Positions 48,682 through 61,840 of a stretch of DNA of 64,000 bases are shown here, in pieces; within the stretch, counting starts at the first letter, position 1; every line of letters begins with the position of its first letter. The DNA is from Lepisosteus oculatus (lineage: Eukaryota; Chordata; Actinopteri; Semionotiformes; Lepisosteidae), in assembly GCF_040954835.1 (NCBI RefSeq), contig NC_090712.1, positions 21,641,784-21,705,783 of the forward strand, read 5' to 3'. Both the position numbers and the translations under genes were made by a program. The notes below the pieces were generated by a model. The model saw only the letters and a list, made by a program, of their open reading frames with translations. It was not told where the DNA came from and made no database searches.

Positions 48682-49775
48682 TCCATTCTGGACATACTTA
48701 TCTGTTGTCTGAAAATAGAATACTGTAGATTCAGGTGTCCCATAATAAACACTGTATCCAAAGGACCTAAGCATAAGAATCACCTTGCAAAAAATAGTGG
48801 AAATCGAAATCTGATAACAGATGTCTACCACTATTTAACAAGCTCCAAGGATACGACGTTTTTTAAACAAAGGCTTACATTTCTGAGGGCAACCTTGGTG
48901 TTGACTTTCAGTTTTAATGCTGATGAAAAATAGACATTTTTGTTATCCTATTCAAGTAATGGGTATGAGGGCACAGTGTTGACGCCACTTTAAACCGCTC
49001 CAAATCCCTGCACCTGTGTGTGTGTGTTCGTAAACTGTATTACAAAAGGCAAGAACTTAGTTAAATACAGTACACTTGAATTTCTAAACCTCCACCACGA
49101 TGATCCCAATTTCCTCCATGAATACATTTGTAATTCCAGTGTAATTTTAAGAAAGGCTTTTGTGAGTAAGAAGCCTTTTATAGGATTTGAAACAGACTGA
49201 ATGTAACCTTTATGAAGATTAAATTAAAATGATTTTGAATTGAACTGGTTGCGTGTTGCCTTATTCTTTGTAATCTTATCACAGTGTAAACGTATGAAAC
49301 ATTACATAGCTAATAAAGTGACGTAGGGCACATTTACATTTCCCAATGATACTGGAAAATAAAACCCTGTCAGTTGTCGACTTAAAATCTTGTAGAAGTT
49401 AAAAAAATGCTTCCGTCAATAAAAAAATACATCATCACTGTACCGCAGTCCATTCTGGACTTGTGAAGTACATGTCAAATGTTACCATCGCAGGTCATCT
49501 TATTACCAATCTGAAACCCGTTTAGCCGGTGTCGCTGAAGCTACTACCACAGTACTTACACGCGCATTTGCTTAGTATTGCTTATGTAAGGGAGTGTAAT
49601 TACATGCGTGGCACAAGAGATTAGGCCTGACAAAGCAGAACTCGACTCAGAGCGAAGGTATTTTGCGTCGTCAAGGTGTGTCACTGACGTACTAGCCTCA
49701 CCTGTCTGCAAGGGAATTTTTTTTCGTTAATAAAATACATTTGCACAACCTACGTTGATTTTATAGTGAGGCATA
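48682..49775. other. SDHAF4 3' end and intergenic DNA before SMAP1
   Basis: AATAAA at 48744 lies 62 bases after the SDHAF4 stop and is the likeliest poly(A) signal; another at 49312 could give a longer 3' UTR. I see no repeat or coding exon in the rest. Confidence 0.65.
48744..48749 (+). terminator. SDHAF4: Candidate SDHAF4 poly(A) signal
   Basis: This AATAAA is 62 bases after the stop codon. An alternative hexamer occurs at 49312-49317. Confidence 0.5.
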
Positions 49776-49779
49776 CAGT

Positions 49780-50080
49780 AGTAGCTGCTTTCAAGCCGCA
49801 TGCAAACCCGATCTATCTACAAGCAGTCGCGCAGGGCATAGAACACAGACAGACAGCCAGCCTGCGCCGGCGCCCTGCTGGCGGCTGGGAGAGGACCACT
49901 TCCGCTTCCGGGTGCGCACAGGCTGTGGCCATATTTCCCGACTGCCGCTCTGTGTCGGTCTGTACTGTAGCTCCGGGGAATGGTCCTGCTGTTAACGCTT
50001 TTTAATATAGCTGTCATCGTGTAAGGGGGGAGACAAATTACTATTTCGTTAAAGCCTTCTCGGAAACAACCAGCTGAGAC
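49780..50080 (+). promoter_or_regulatory. SMAP1 promoter and 5' UTR, CpG-rich
   Basis: CpG-rich sequence from about 49790 to 49990 contains adjacent ETS-type sites ACTTCCG (49898) and CTTCCGG (49905). It lies directly before the SMAP1 start codon. No TATA box is evident. Confidence 0.65.
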
Positions 50081-50198
50081 ATGACGACGCGATCAGAAAG
50101 AGAAAAGGCTCAGAAACTCAATGAACAGCACCAGGCCATCCTGTCTAAAATGCTGAGGGAAGAAGATAACAAATACTGTGCCGATTGCGAGGCGAAAG
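50081..50198 (+). CDS. SMAP1: SMAP1 coding exon 1 (gene continues past the window)
   Basis: It encodes MTTRSEREKAQKLNEQHQAI and then MLREEDNKYCADCEAK, nearly identical to human SMAP1. SMAP2 starts differently, so paralogue 1 is favoured. SMAP1 is an Arf6 GTPase-activating protein that binds clathrin and acts in endocytosis. Only the first CxxC pair (Cys33 and Cys36) of the ArfGAP zinc finger is encoded here; the second pair belongs to the next exon, which begins PRWASWNIG in known SMAP proteins and was not found in the window. The donor is AAAG|GTACAG, leaving phase 1. Confidence 0.95.
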
Positions 50199-52004
50199 GT
50201 ACAGTGCTGTCGGCGTATATATTTATCATTGCCCTCTCAGTAGTTATGTTGTTTGCCATTTTTAATGTTGACGCATCGTATTGAGCTGCGTTATCAATGG
50301 TAATGTAACATTTTATTGTGAGACAGCGCTGTCGTGTTGATCTGTGGCACGTTTGACATTGCATTCAGGTACTTTAAAGTTAGATCGAGCCTCATTGTGT
50401 ACGGGCTGCATACATTTCCCCGACTGAGGTTGTATAACCCCCCTGGTCGCGTGTGCATGGACTGGCTGTGTCCGAGGTCCCCTACCTGACTGCTCAGGCT
50501 GGACATCAGTGCAGGTGTCCACTGCGTAGCTTGTCAATGGTACAGAGGGAGCGGAAGCCACGCTTTCTGTTCTGTCTTATTTTGCTTTTCCTGTTTGCCT
50601 CTGACGAAATTCTGACCTGCAAATGTGGAAATAAAAGAACCTGTCATTTCATATATTAGTCAGTAGTGACTGGCTTGGTTTGTCTCCGATGCCAAGTCGT
50701 TTGAGGTGGCTGTGCCCCGATCATTGGAGTGTTCATTTCAAAGGAAAGAGAGCTTTCTGGATTTACTTCCACCATACCCGAGACCTGGTGTTGCTCATTC
50801 TGAAATTGGTGAATGTCTCCCACACTACCATTATGTTGCTACTACTAAGCAGAACAGCTGTGAGTTAATTATTTGCATTAGTATTGGAAACCGGGAGGAT
50901 CTGTGTCATTGGTTGCTTTTATTCATTAACATTAGGCCATGTGTGCCTGGTGCCCTTTCCCCTAAGGGAAAAGTGTTTCTCAGGTAGTCCTTGATCACTT
51001 GTTAAGTCCTACAACAAAGCCATTGAGCTAATTTTCACATCGGGGACTTTTTCCTGGAATATGATGTTCTTTATTCCAGTCCTTCCTCTGAATCAGATGC
51101 GTCATTTGCCCATAGTTAGAATATCACACCCTGTATTTCTCATTCAATGCCCTGTACTTTATTGGCACAGTGCTCCAGGGTGTAGTGTGTGATTTGTAGG
51201 GACGATCTGTGCCTTTAGCCAACAGGTAACTTGGGTAGTGGAAAATGAATGTAGGGACTGGGGTAGAAAAATGAGACAGAAATCCGGTCTACCATCAGCC
51301 CTCGCAGTCCTCCAGCTTGGGCTGTAAGAGCAGCGACATGCACATTAATATTTCATTTTCAGCTGCGGCCTTGTCACAACAGCTTCCAGCCCTGAGCCTG
51401 CAGACATGGGTCAGCGTGTGCATGGAACAACTCACAGCACTGCACAAGCTGAGCAACAAGACTGTTAACTGTTACTCCACTGGGATCTTTAAATAGTCAT
51501 AGTTTTACAGCTGTTTGTACCAGCAAGACTGATGTACATGGTGGCACTAGCTAATTATATATTCATGTAATATAATAAAAAAACATTTTCCTTGAAGATT
51601 AAACAAAAGTTGTGATAGCACATTCATCACACCTAGAACAACAAACAGTTACACAAAATTGAAAATGAAAAAGACAGCTTTAATGGAACACAAAGTTCAA
51701 TATGATAACAGTTTTTGAAGAGTTAACTGGCTTCAGCATCTGGTGTTTGTATCCTCATCTAGTGTAGTGGTCATTAAGCTCCGTTCATGAAAGACCTGTG
51801 TGTCTACTGTGTTCGTCCAACTGGGCCCTTAATCGCTGATTCTAAATGATGCTGGTAATTGATCAGCTTGCTTGTTTTGCATTTTTTCTATACATGGTAA
51901 TTATTTATAATGGTTTCAGCACACAGAACTTCAGGCAGCCTCTTTACAACTTGCTGTTTAGGAATTTGCTTCCATATTTACGACTAAACAACTCTTACAA
52001 ATTG

Positions 52005-52185
52005 GTGCGGTGGATCTGTGGCTAAGGATCTGCGCCTGTGGCTGGAAGGTTGCCGGTTTGTATCCTGCGGCCGGCAGAGGAATCCTACTCAGGTGGGAAT
52101 GACACTGTACCAGACACTCTGTTAGTGACTCAGTCCAACTGGTTAGATCTCAGCTCACACTTCTTTGTGGACAGTCCTTAATCTC
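52005..52185 (+). repeat. tRNA-derived SINE
   Basis: An A-box TGGCTAAGGATCTG (from 52019) and a B-box-like GGTTTGTATCC (52054) are spaced as in a tRNA gene. They are followed by a non-tRNA body starting 'ggccggcagaggaatcct', so this is a SINE and not a functional tRNA. Confidence 0.7.
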
Positions 52186-53803
52186 TCTAATAAGCTTAGG
52201 GATTGTACCTATTACAAATTAAATTAAGCTTTTTAAGAGCCAAAATAACATTTTAAGAACATACACAGAACAGGAAATTGAAACTGAATAGCATGTGATT
52301 AAGAGCTTGGCTGGAGGTGAAACCAGAAGACAGTGGTCCCACAGGACCAAATCTGAGAACCATTTATCCAGTTGAAACAGAAATCTGAGCAGAACTGAAG
52401 AAGAAGGTAATTTAAAGTGCACTCACCTTTTTAAAAGCTGTATTTGCAGTGTGCTGTTTCTCCACAGGCTTCAGAGGACATGGATGGAGTGTCTTTGTCA
52501 CTATCTTTCACTATTGGATGACAAAAAATTGCTTTCCATAATTAACAATTAATTAATTAAGAATTAATTGTTAATTCTGTTAATTTAGTTCAGTGTTTGT
52601 CATTCTCACCTGACAATTTAAGTACCAGGATCCTCAAATTCTAGCAATAACGTTTTATAGTGATAGCTTTTAAGTTCTACTAATCTACCTTTCTTCTGTC
52701 TTAACGATTAATATAAAAACTCACAATGAATCAGTTAATTTAAAACACAGGATGATGGTAACATTTTCTGCAGCTCTGTCATAATTTAAGACACCAGATG
52801 TTAATATTTATGTAACTAATTGTTAAGTAATGGAAACCTACCTTCAGGAATGGAAATGGATATGCATTGCATTGATGTTTCTCTAAGCACTCAATCCCAG
52901 ATGTAATGTGCACAGAACCTAATGTAACAGATTGGAATAACACTCTGTGAAGAAGATTTAAGTGGTATTCTGTGTGATTGCTGACTTATTTATGTTATAG
53001 AACCACTGAAGAAATGCCTCTAGTTGAATTGTTTGTGAAATTTTGCTTAAATGTGTAAGCAAATGTGTATGTTATTTTTGTAAAGCAAAGACTGATCTTA
53101 ATAGTTTGGTGCTTTTTATTTACTGTTATAAAAACAGGTAAAAAATACAACTTAATTTAATGACACCTTGTGAGTTGAAGATGGTAAGACTGCAATTTGC
53201 TTTATCCTTTGTGGAGATCTGATTTTTATTTTTGGATTTTATTGTTGAAATTGCTGGTGGTTAGGCATGAAATGCATTTCTTTCTGCTAGTAAATGTCAG
53301 TAGAATCACGACTTTATCTCAGACTGCTACAGAGAACTAGGCTGACCTATTGCTGGAAGCAAGAGTTACACTGAGCACTAACATCATATTTTGTGCTTCA
53401 GCAAACTTGGTTTTCAGTTTCAGTAATCTAATTATCTAATTAGGTGAGACTCTAGAGCAGTAATCTGGAGTTTGATTAATGTAAAACAAGCAGCTTGGTT
53501 TGACCGACTTGGAAACTAAAACTTAGGTATTGCCCATTAGAAGAGCAGAGTGAAGCTTGTGCAGACTGGATGTTTCTCTCTGTGTGGTGCTTTTCCTGTG
53601 GGATTTGTGTTACAGAGCGCAATGAATTTTAATTCTGAATTTCTAAGCACGTATGAAAGATTCCTTCTAGTCCCTGTGAAATAAAAATATGCTTTTGAGT
53701 CATGGATGTATCACATACTTTTTCTTTTTAGGCTGTTTTTTACGATTGAACTTCACACATGGTGGTTTGCTGAATAGCCTGTTCTTTTTCCATCTCTATA
53801 ATC

Positions 53804-53807
<4 letters not shown>

Positions 53808-53834
<27 letters not shown>
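53808..53834 (+). repeat. (GT)n microsatellite
   Basis: An uninterrupted GT run of about 27 bases lies in SMAP1 intron 1. Confidence 0.95.
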
Positions 53835-55164
53835 AATTTAGGCTTTATTCAAAATATGAATGTGAATTAAAGGAATCTGCAAGTCTTGCCTTTTCTTATC
53901 ATAACCTTTCTGCAATGAAGCACAGTTTTTGTTTGCTGAATAACAAGCCTGAAATGTGAAAACAGCATATGCACTAACAGTTGCTTTGTTGATTATAAAT
54001 GGTTACTTTAGTCATGTCAAGAGAGAGAGGCCAGACATAATCCTCTCTGGCCGTTCTTTCTCATAGTTCTGTTCTCGTGTGGTGCTCTTTGAACTGTTAC
54101 CGTACCTATGCTCCATGTTTTGTCTTTATCTCTAGAGACCCGTGTTACCCTGAGTGGTGGGAGGGCCATCACTGGAGGCACATTCATTCAAAGCGCCTTT
54201 CAGATTGTGCTTCAGCTAAAGTCCGCACTCTCTGTGCACAGGCACTTCAGAATATAAGATATGCACCAGTACTCTGTATATCATTTGAATAAAATGCTTC
54301 AATGTTTAAACCTCTGTAAATTCCCTGAGCAGTAGCAGCCTTGTGATTTTATGACACAAAATGCATAAATACAATTTTCAAAAACGATGGGTTAGCGTAA
54401 GGAAAAACCCAGGTTTGTGTGAAGTGTTAAGTTTTGATCCTGTGTGATTTAGTGAATTCAATGAATCTATCAGCTCGATAGGAAGGAACGCAGGTTTCTA
54501 TCAAAGTAGTTTGTGTGGAGACACTCACCAGGCGGTGACCTTGGGTCTCTGGCTAGCACAGGAAGGCTGAGTCAGGGTTACATCACTCTGTTGATGTTCT
54601 GATTGTATTGATTCCACTGACGACAGAAGCGATAAGTGCCTCTGATGGACAAAGATATCTGTTCGTTTAAGAACACACTGGGAAGGAAATCTGATGAAGA
54701 GAAGTGGTTGCCTTCTTGGAGCCACGAGGTAAAACTGGCAGACAGCTGTAGAGCTATATAATTTTGACTTTACATGTTCACGTATTTTACAGAAAAATGC
54801 CTTTTGCAAAGTTGTTTACACATAGCTGTGCTGCTCTCTTGACATTTGCAGGCAACCACTGTCCGTTTCTGTTTCAGAACTAGGCTGAAAATGGGAAAGT
54901 CTTGAGAAATAGCGGCAGGTCTGAATCGTTCATCACTCTCCGATGAGTGGAGTGTGTGAGTTGTGTTGGTCACGTTGCAGGCACCTTACCCTGATGCTTC
55001 CTTGTACTCCAGGGAGGTATTTTAAAACTGGCAACATAAACTAAAGTAGGTGTGTGTCTTGTCTCGGTACTTCTCTTCTGTGATTTGAGCTGTCTTTGTA
55101 CTTCCTTAAAGCATAAAGGCACTGATTTTGCATTAATAGTTGGTTTATGATTTCTTATAATTAC

Positions 55165-55320
55165 TTGCGTTTATATAGTGCAACTCATCCCACAGGATCT
55201 CAAAGTGCTCTATGCAAAGAAACAGAATCGTCCGCTGCATGGATGACATGCAGGGACCATTGTGCACTAGCAGCCCCGCTACACAGCAAATCAGAGCCTG
55301 CAGAGGTAATCCAGTTGTGC
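55165..55320 (-). repeat. Degraded SINE tail fragment
   Basis: It reads 'tttatatagtgcaactca' and 'aggatctcaaagtgctcta', the block order of the reversed 5S-SINE tail. Similarity fades after about 60 bases. Confidence 0.45.
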
Positions 55321-58300
55321 AGAGACAGCCATGAAATCTTGAGCTCATAGTTTTGGGAGCCTCTCTGTATAATGTCTGTGTTCCAGTACTGACTGTCTTT
55401 TTCTTTGTACTCATTTTGGCAAATTGTTCTGGAGCTAACATTTCTTCTGGTGCCAGATCATTTCTTTCAAATTCACCTGGTAGTGTCTTATTTGCTGGAT
55501 GTACAGCTGTCGTGTAGCCTTTGCTTATGGGCCAAAGTGTTTTACATAGATAAAGATAATTTAAAAGTTAACAGTATCCTTTCAGGTAGAATATAAATCG
55601 CAAACGTCTGTTACAACCAATTGTAGCAAGCCAAACAGTATGTTATCACCAGCACAAATGTCCCAGAATGAGATACATAAAGCTGATCAGAAACCATCTG
55701 CACTTTGTTGTGTAAGTGCTATAGCACAAGTTCTGGAGCTTTAATCCTTATCCTCTGTCAGCAATATCTCAGTACTGTCTTTACTTGAGGTTTCCGGATC
55801 AGGTAATTTCTTGCATGTTTATATAGGCTATTGGTAAGATATAATAGAAATATTCATTGATAAATAGTTAAATAAGATGTTACTGTTCACCTTTTCAAAT
55901 TAGTTCCAACCATCTTTATTGCCTCCCAGGTTTATGGATGTTTTCACATGATGCCACTTGTTGAGGTCATTGCAGTGATATGTCAGTGTTTCTCGTGAAG
56001 AAAGCATGTGCATAGTCATCTGCCCCTGCAGACTCCTGCATGCCTGGAATTGCTGGCGGATTAACTCACTGAATTCTGTTAGACTTGGACTTTGCAGGGT
56101 TTCATTCTTGCTGTCTGTAGACACCCCCTGAGTAAGTAAGACTGTAGCCACACTGCCTAGAACTGCTCACGTATTCCCCATGTTGACTGTAATGTTATCC
56201 TTCAGGCTTTTGAAAATGTACTTGGAGGCCGGGGCCCTGGGTGGGTGTAGTGAGCATGCCTGTGTTTTGTTTTTGTTACTGTTTGCTTGGGAGCCCTCTG
56301 CTCTTAACCCTGTGTTCTGTTTGCTTTGTACAGTATTCCTGTGCACTCGACTGCAACAGCTCTGCCTCGCCCAGGTGCCTTTATTTCAATGAAGTTCTGT
56401 GATTCAGTTCTAACTATTAAAACTGCAAGAGGTCTTGTGGACTGAAAGCAGTGACAACAGAAATGATAACAGCTGCCAGTGTTTTGCAAACCAATGCATA
56501 AAAGTTCTTTAAGGTGCTAAAAGTATTAGAATTAACATTTTAGTCTGTTTTAAATGCCACCTGGCTGCTCTTAATGTACATAAAAAAAACAGAATTCTTC
56601 TCCTTCTTGTATTTGATAATTGAAATTTGACTTTTTTATAATATATTTTGAGGTTATAGACATTCATTTAGCACTGCTTTTGTTAATCATCAGACCGACC
56701 TTTTATAGCCTGAAGATGAGTAGAGACAATTATTTAAATTTTACTGGATTTTTCTTAATTTAACAATTCATTTGCTGTGACCTAGCTGAGGCTGGTTTTC
56801 TGTATATTTCAGTGGGAGTGCCCATGTAGGCAGGGCTGGGGACAACCAGCAGCGAGAGAGTGCAGGAAACGGCATTCCTTTCGCTTCCTCAAACATGTAG
56901 CATTTCTAGTCTGTAAGGGGCGCCGTTTTATTAATCTCTAGCATCGGTTTCATTAAGATGCATCCATTTGTGTAAGCATTACACCACACTGTATTCTCTT
57001 TGTAGTGTGACTCCAAAAGAACATTTGCCCTTGTCAATGAAAATGAGACTATCAAAGAAACACCTGCTTTTATCTCCAGTTCAGTCCATATGAAGAATGA
57101 GTTTCATAATTTAATTTCCTTTAGCAAATACTCTTAACCTTATCTATATATTAATTTCTAGTTCCCTTTGGTAAGATTAGAATTTGGAGAAGAATGATTA
57201 CAAATGACAGAGGGACATTTATCTCTACCCCATTTGATTTGTCAATTCCTTTGTTATTGATTATATTTGTCTGAAGAGGGCCCATTTCAAATGAATGGAA
57301 ATGCAAGGTTGATCCCCAGACCAGGACGCCTTGGCTCAGGAGTAGTCTGGGAAGGGTTGCTGTTGTCCTTCACTCAAGGCTCACACCAGGCTTTTTTACA
57401 CGTTCATAAAATCCTGGTGTCTAAAATGAAAAGCAAAAGATAATATACATTTTCTAATTGTCTTAACACTCTTGAGTAGAAGGTTGTGAGTAGGCTATGA
57501 TGTGCAATGGTCTGTTTTTTATTTTTGTTCTTGTGTTTTTTGGAGTTGATAGGACCACTTATTTCCTTACTCACATGTGCCATGCAATCCTGACTGTTCA
57601 CGTCCATAGATTTTTTTGGCTCCAGCAGCTGATCGTTCTGATTGATTACCCTGACCGCACTACCTGGCCTTCATCTGCTGCAGGAGGCCATGGGTTTTGA
57701 TAAAACATGTTTGTGTGTCACGCCTGCATAGCTGAAATTAGATTTTCTGTTAATTCCGCACTATAAGTGTTAATAATCAAACTGATGTTAATTAGTGCCA
57801 CTTGTAAAGCTGTTATTCAGACCTGCAGACTCAACAGTATATGTACAAACAGGCTCAGGGAATTCTTGGGTTACTTTAGTTTTTTAAGAAAGTGCTATTT
57901 AGACAATAAACTTATTTTTATATAAGAAAATGATTAAAACAAATAATGGAATCCCCTCTTATTCAAGCTGCAGGTTTCAGGACAAATATAAGTCAGGTCT
58001 GTGACACACAGGTTCGGAGGGTGGTGATGTGGTGAATTGCTCTACGCTGAGGCATACAAAGCACTTTCAGATGCTCCTTGGCACTGTCAGTTCATCGCCG
58101 ACAAGCCTAATTGATGTGCATATCTCAAAAAATGAAAATTAGAAGACGGGTGACACTGACATCTCAAAGCACTGCCGAAAACCTTGGGTTTTATGCTATT
58201 CATATTATAAAATAAATTATTTTAATTCTGGTTGTAATTGTGCTGTGTAGTAGTGCAGCTGTTGGTTGAAATCTCACAGCATGACATCTGGTACAGATGT

Positions 58301-60639
58301 GCTGTTCAGCTCAAACAGTACTGGGTTCCCTTGTACAGATCCTGGATTAAGATCAAGGCCTTAATCATCTTGCCGGTGATAAGGGAAGATTATGCAGCAC
58401 AGATTGTGTTGATATAGGGCAAATTACATTAAGTGGTAATATCTTCTTCTTTCAGAAGTGTACAGAAGTTCATAAATGAGTGTAGTCTACATTCCCCTAT
58501 GATCAATTACATTTTTCTTGGTCATCACTGCTGAGTAAGGCTGGCATCTTCAAATCCTACATCTATGAAACAAGGAAGCCACAAAGCTGTTATTCTGCAC
58601 CATCGTTCTTTTGCAGTAACCAAGCTTTCATAGGATATCATGACATGAGGAGAAAAGATATTTTTTTTGTATTTATTCCTTTCCTTTTTACAAACTTCAT
58701 CTAGAAGGAAGTCTTGATTTACATCAAGCGCAATATGTACCTAAATAGATTTAGCATCCGATAGCTAGACTAATAACTTTCTGTACCACTCTGGCCCTTC
58801 TTCTGGGACTAATGCCTTTTCTGCCTCATGAGAGGCAGTTGAAACTCAAATGTATTTCCTCCTACTGAGAATCAGTCTTAATGTCCACTACACAATATCT
58901 GCTGAACACCACATGCATTTCAAGCAGGAGCCCCGTGACATGCAGGCCATGGGTATTCCTTAAGAAATGGGCAAGCCCAAGTCTGAGCCCAACTCTTTTA
59001 AAAATCTTCAGCATCAAATACACTATTTTTAAAAATAATATCAGCACTTTGTCCGGTATTTAGTTATTCATACACAGTTAATATGTAGAGACTACCGTTT
59101 ATTTTGTGTATTTATGCATGCAGGCACTGCATCTAAACATCCCTGTTGTTTCCCTTATTCTTTATCTTCTCACAAGCATGACTGTGTTACTGCAGCACAT
59201 GGTGAAGCCTGAGTGACGCTCTCTGACACATGTAATTTAAATTGATGAGCAGAGCTCCTCTGTGCTCTCTGGCAGGTAAAGTAATATTGTGGAGCGGAAC
59301 AGGTAAACATCTCTGGGCTGGGCTGAGTACAAAAGGACTGAAGGCTGTAATTCCACTCCCACTGGCTCATGCCTTTTCACTGGCCTACTTAAACACCTTT
59401 TTAGGACACAATAATCTCCGGTTTTCATCCTGTAAGTGTCTTTCAATCACACTGAATTGGCCGTCTAAACTGCAGTGCAGCATGAAGAGCTGTCTTATTC
59501 TGAAGTGTGAAATTTATACTGCAAGACTTTCTCCATCTGCATGTACCTGTAGGCTTGGTTTGGATCTCTGGAGCATTTTAGATGAAATCTAAAAAAGAAC
59601 ATTTGTGCTGCAGCAGTACTTTGAATACATTCTACTTTATGTATGAATATATGAATAAAAATTCAATGTGGCTATTGCATTTTGATAAGTTGAGTGAATT
59701 TGTGTGTTGTTCTCTCGTTGCAACTTCAGAATCTAGGTAATATTTGGGAAGTACTGACTTGACCTGATGTCTATTCCTTAATTTTTTCTGAGTTAAGTGT
59801 TTTGCTATTAATTCCACACACTAGACATATAACAGTTTTGCCTGTCATCATCATATTTGAAAGTTTACTTCTAATGTTTTGTGAAATAGCAGATTTGCTT
59901 GTTTTTGAAGATCAGAGCCATTATTGAATTTCTGCTGTGTCCAGGGGCTCAGTGACTGGGTAAATAGAGACTGCTGCTAAAGTTACATTGCATGTTCTGA
60001 CATAAAACTCACGTTGTTTAGCATTTAAGTATCACTCTGTAATAGCTCCTCTACAGCTCATAGCAGATGACTTATTGAAATTATAAGTGGACATTATTTC
60101 TTCTTAAACACCCTGCAGTATAGACTGTATTGTGTATTAGTTATGAACAGGCTTTGTGTTTTAATCTTGAGTATGTTTGGAGTGCTTTGCAGTTCTTCAG
60201 TTTTATCTGATGTGTACAGCCGTCTGTAATGGCCTCTGTGCCCTTAAGAAGCCCATTTCGTGGCAAGCACTTGCATATTGGAATAAGAAGTAACATGCAA
60301 ATAATGAGGCACCTTTCCTGCATTGATTCTAGTGGTAACGTCCTCTGGCTCTGGGAGTTTCAACACTTGCTGTGAGTCACTCAGCTTCACATGCTGTAAA
60401 TAGCTTTTTCTATAGAAGTTATATTTTTCACCATTTATAACAAGGGCTTGGGCTAAGTCATTGTTGATTATCAAATAACACTGATCCTTTTCTGTTCTAC
60501 ATATTATTGAATAGGGAAAACAGGCTAGCTGCAGTGTAAAAGCATTCATCCCTTCTAATAATGTCACCATATTGTTGAATTCCAAAAGATGCTCACACAT
60601 TCTTAAAGCATATATTTTTACTCAAAACATGCATGCACA

Positions 60640-61060
60640 AAGTGAACACCTTTTCTGGGTGGAAGAAATAGAAGTCAGCAAAGACGTTCAGATGACGTTC
60701 TGAATTGCAATCAATTATGTTGATTGCATGAATATTCTCCCCTGAGTACATACTTAGTAGAAACACCTTTGGTGACAGTTACAGCAGCAAGTCTTTTTGA
60801 ATAAGTCTCAACCAACTTTGCACACCAGGTTAGTGCACTTTTGCCCCTTCATTGCAAATGTACTCAGGCTCTGCCAAGTTGGTTGGGATTGTTGATGTAA
60901 TTTTCAAGTCTTGCCACAGATTTTCTATAATATTCAGGTTAGCTCTTTTGTCTACATGGTTGAATCTTTCCTTGAACATTACAAAGACAGGTGGGTTTAG
61001 TCTGAAATTGTGTGAACATATATTATATTCCTGACAGACAGATGCCACTCAATTAATTGT
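60640..61060 (-). pseudogene. Tc1-like transposase C-terminal remnant
   Basis: The minus strand reads ANLNIIENLWQDLKI, a decayed form of the Tc1 block SPDLNPIENLWxDLK, followed by IPTNLAEPEYICNEG. Further on, toward 60760, come the reversed signatures of the Tc1 C-terminal end. Several changes and breaks make it inactive. No terminal inverted repeats were recognised. Confidence 0.8.
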
Positions 61061-61691
61061 GTGGCTTGTTAAAAGTAATTATGTGGAGGTTTATGTCTAT
61101 AATCCAGTACAATAGTGCATAAAATCAATACCCTGTGAATCTCCTCTAACAGATCTTGTATTACATCTTTTAATCTACAGTTATACTTTTAATATTTTAC
61201 TTCATACATTCATTTATTATATCTAATGATAAGAGACCGTTTTTATTTTCAAGAATGTTTATGTTTGGGGCTTTTCTTAGTGTCCCTTTAGCTATGAGTG
61301 TTTCACTGGATAGCCCTTATTACTTCATGCTCCACCTTGTGGTTGTGGGATGAAATGTATTGTCATCCCTGCATATGTAGGCTAAGTACAGAATTGAATT
61401 TTGGTTTGGTTTGAGTATTCCTCCCTTTTCTGTGAAAATTATGCTTTTTTTCCCCCTGAGATACAATAAAATCCTAAAACTGATTTCAACATACGTGTTC
61501 AGATTAACAGCGTGGGTGTTTTTCCAAAGTGTTTAGTAATCAATAATAGCTTAGTGTTCTTTAAAAAGAATTAAAAAAGCTCAAGAAAGATACATATTTA
61601 ACAAATAATATGTGGTTAAATCACTCTTTATTAATGTTAATGGGTAGAGGCTGTCTACTATGCTTACAGGACCACAGACACAAGAATCAAG

Positions 61692-61840
61692 CCCTCCATC
61701 AATTTTCTAAACTCTTGATCCAATACAGGATCATGGGGAGCCAGAGCCTGTCCCGGCAAGCAATGGTTTCAAGGCAGGACACACCCTGGACCTGGCAGTC
61801 CATCACAGGGCACATGCAGGCACGCACACACACAAAGGGG
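61692..61840 (+). repeat. R1 repeat fragment, copy 6
   Basis: It reads 'ccatcaattttctaaact', 'gagcctgtcccggcaagca', 'ggacacaccctggacct' and 'catcacagggcacatgca'. It holds the 5' half of the family and stops after the CA-rich stretch. Confidence 0.7.

Noticed and set aside
52005..52080. A possible tRNA gene
   Set aside because: A and B boxes are present, but the sequence continues into a SINE body and lacks a complete tRNA cloverleaf.
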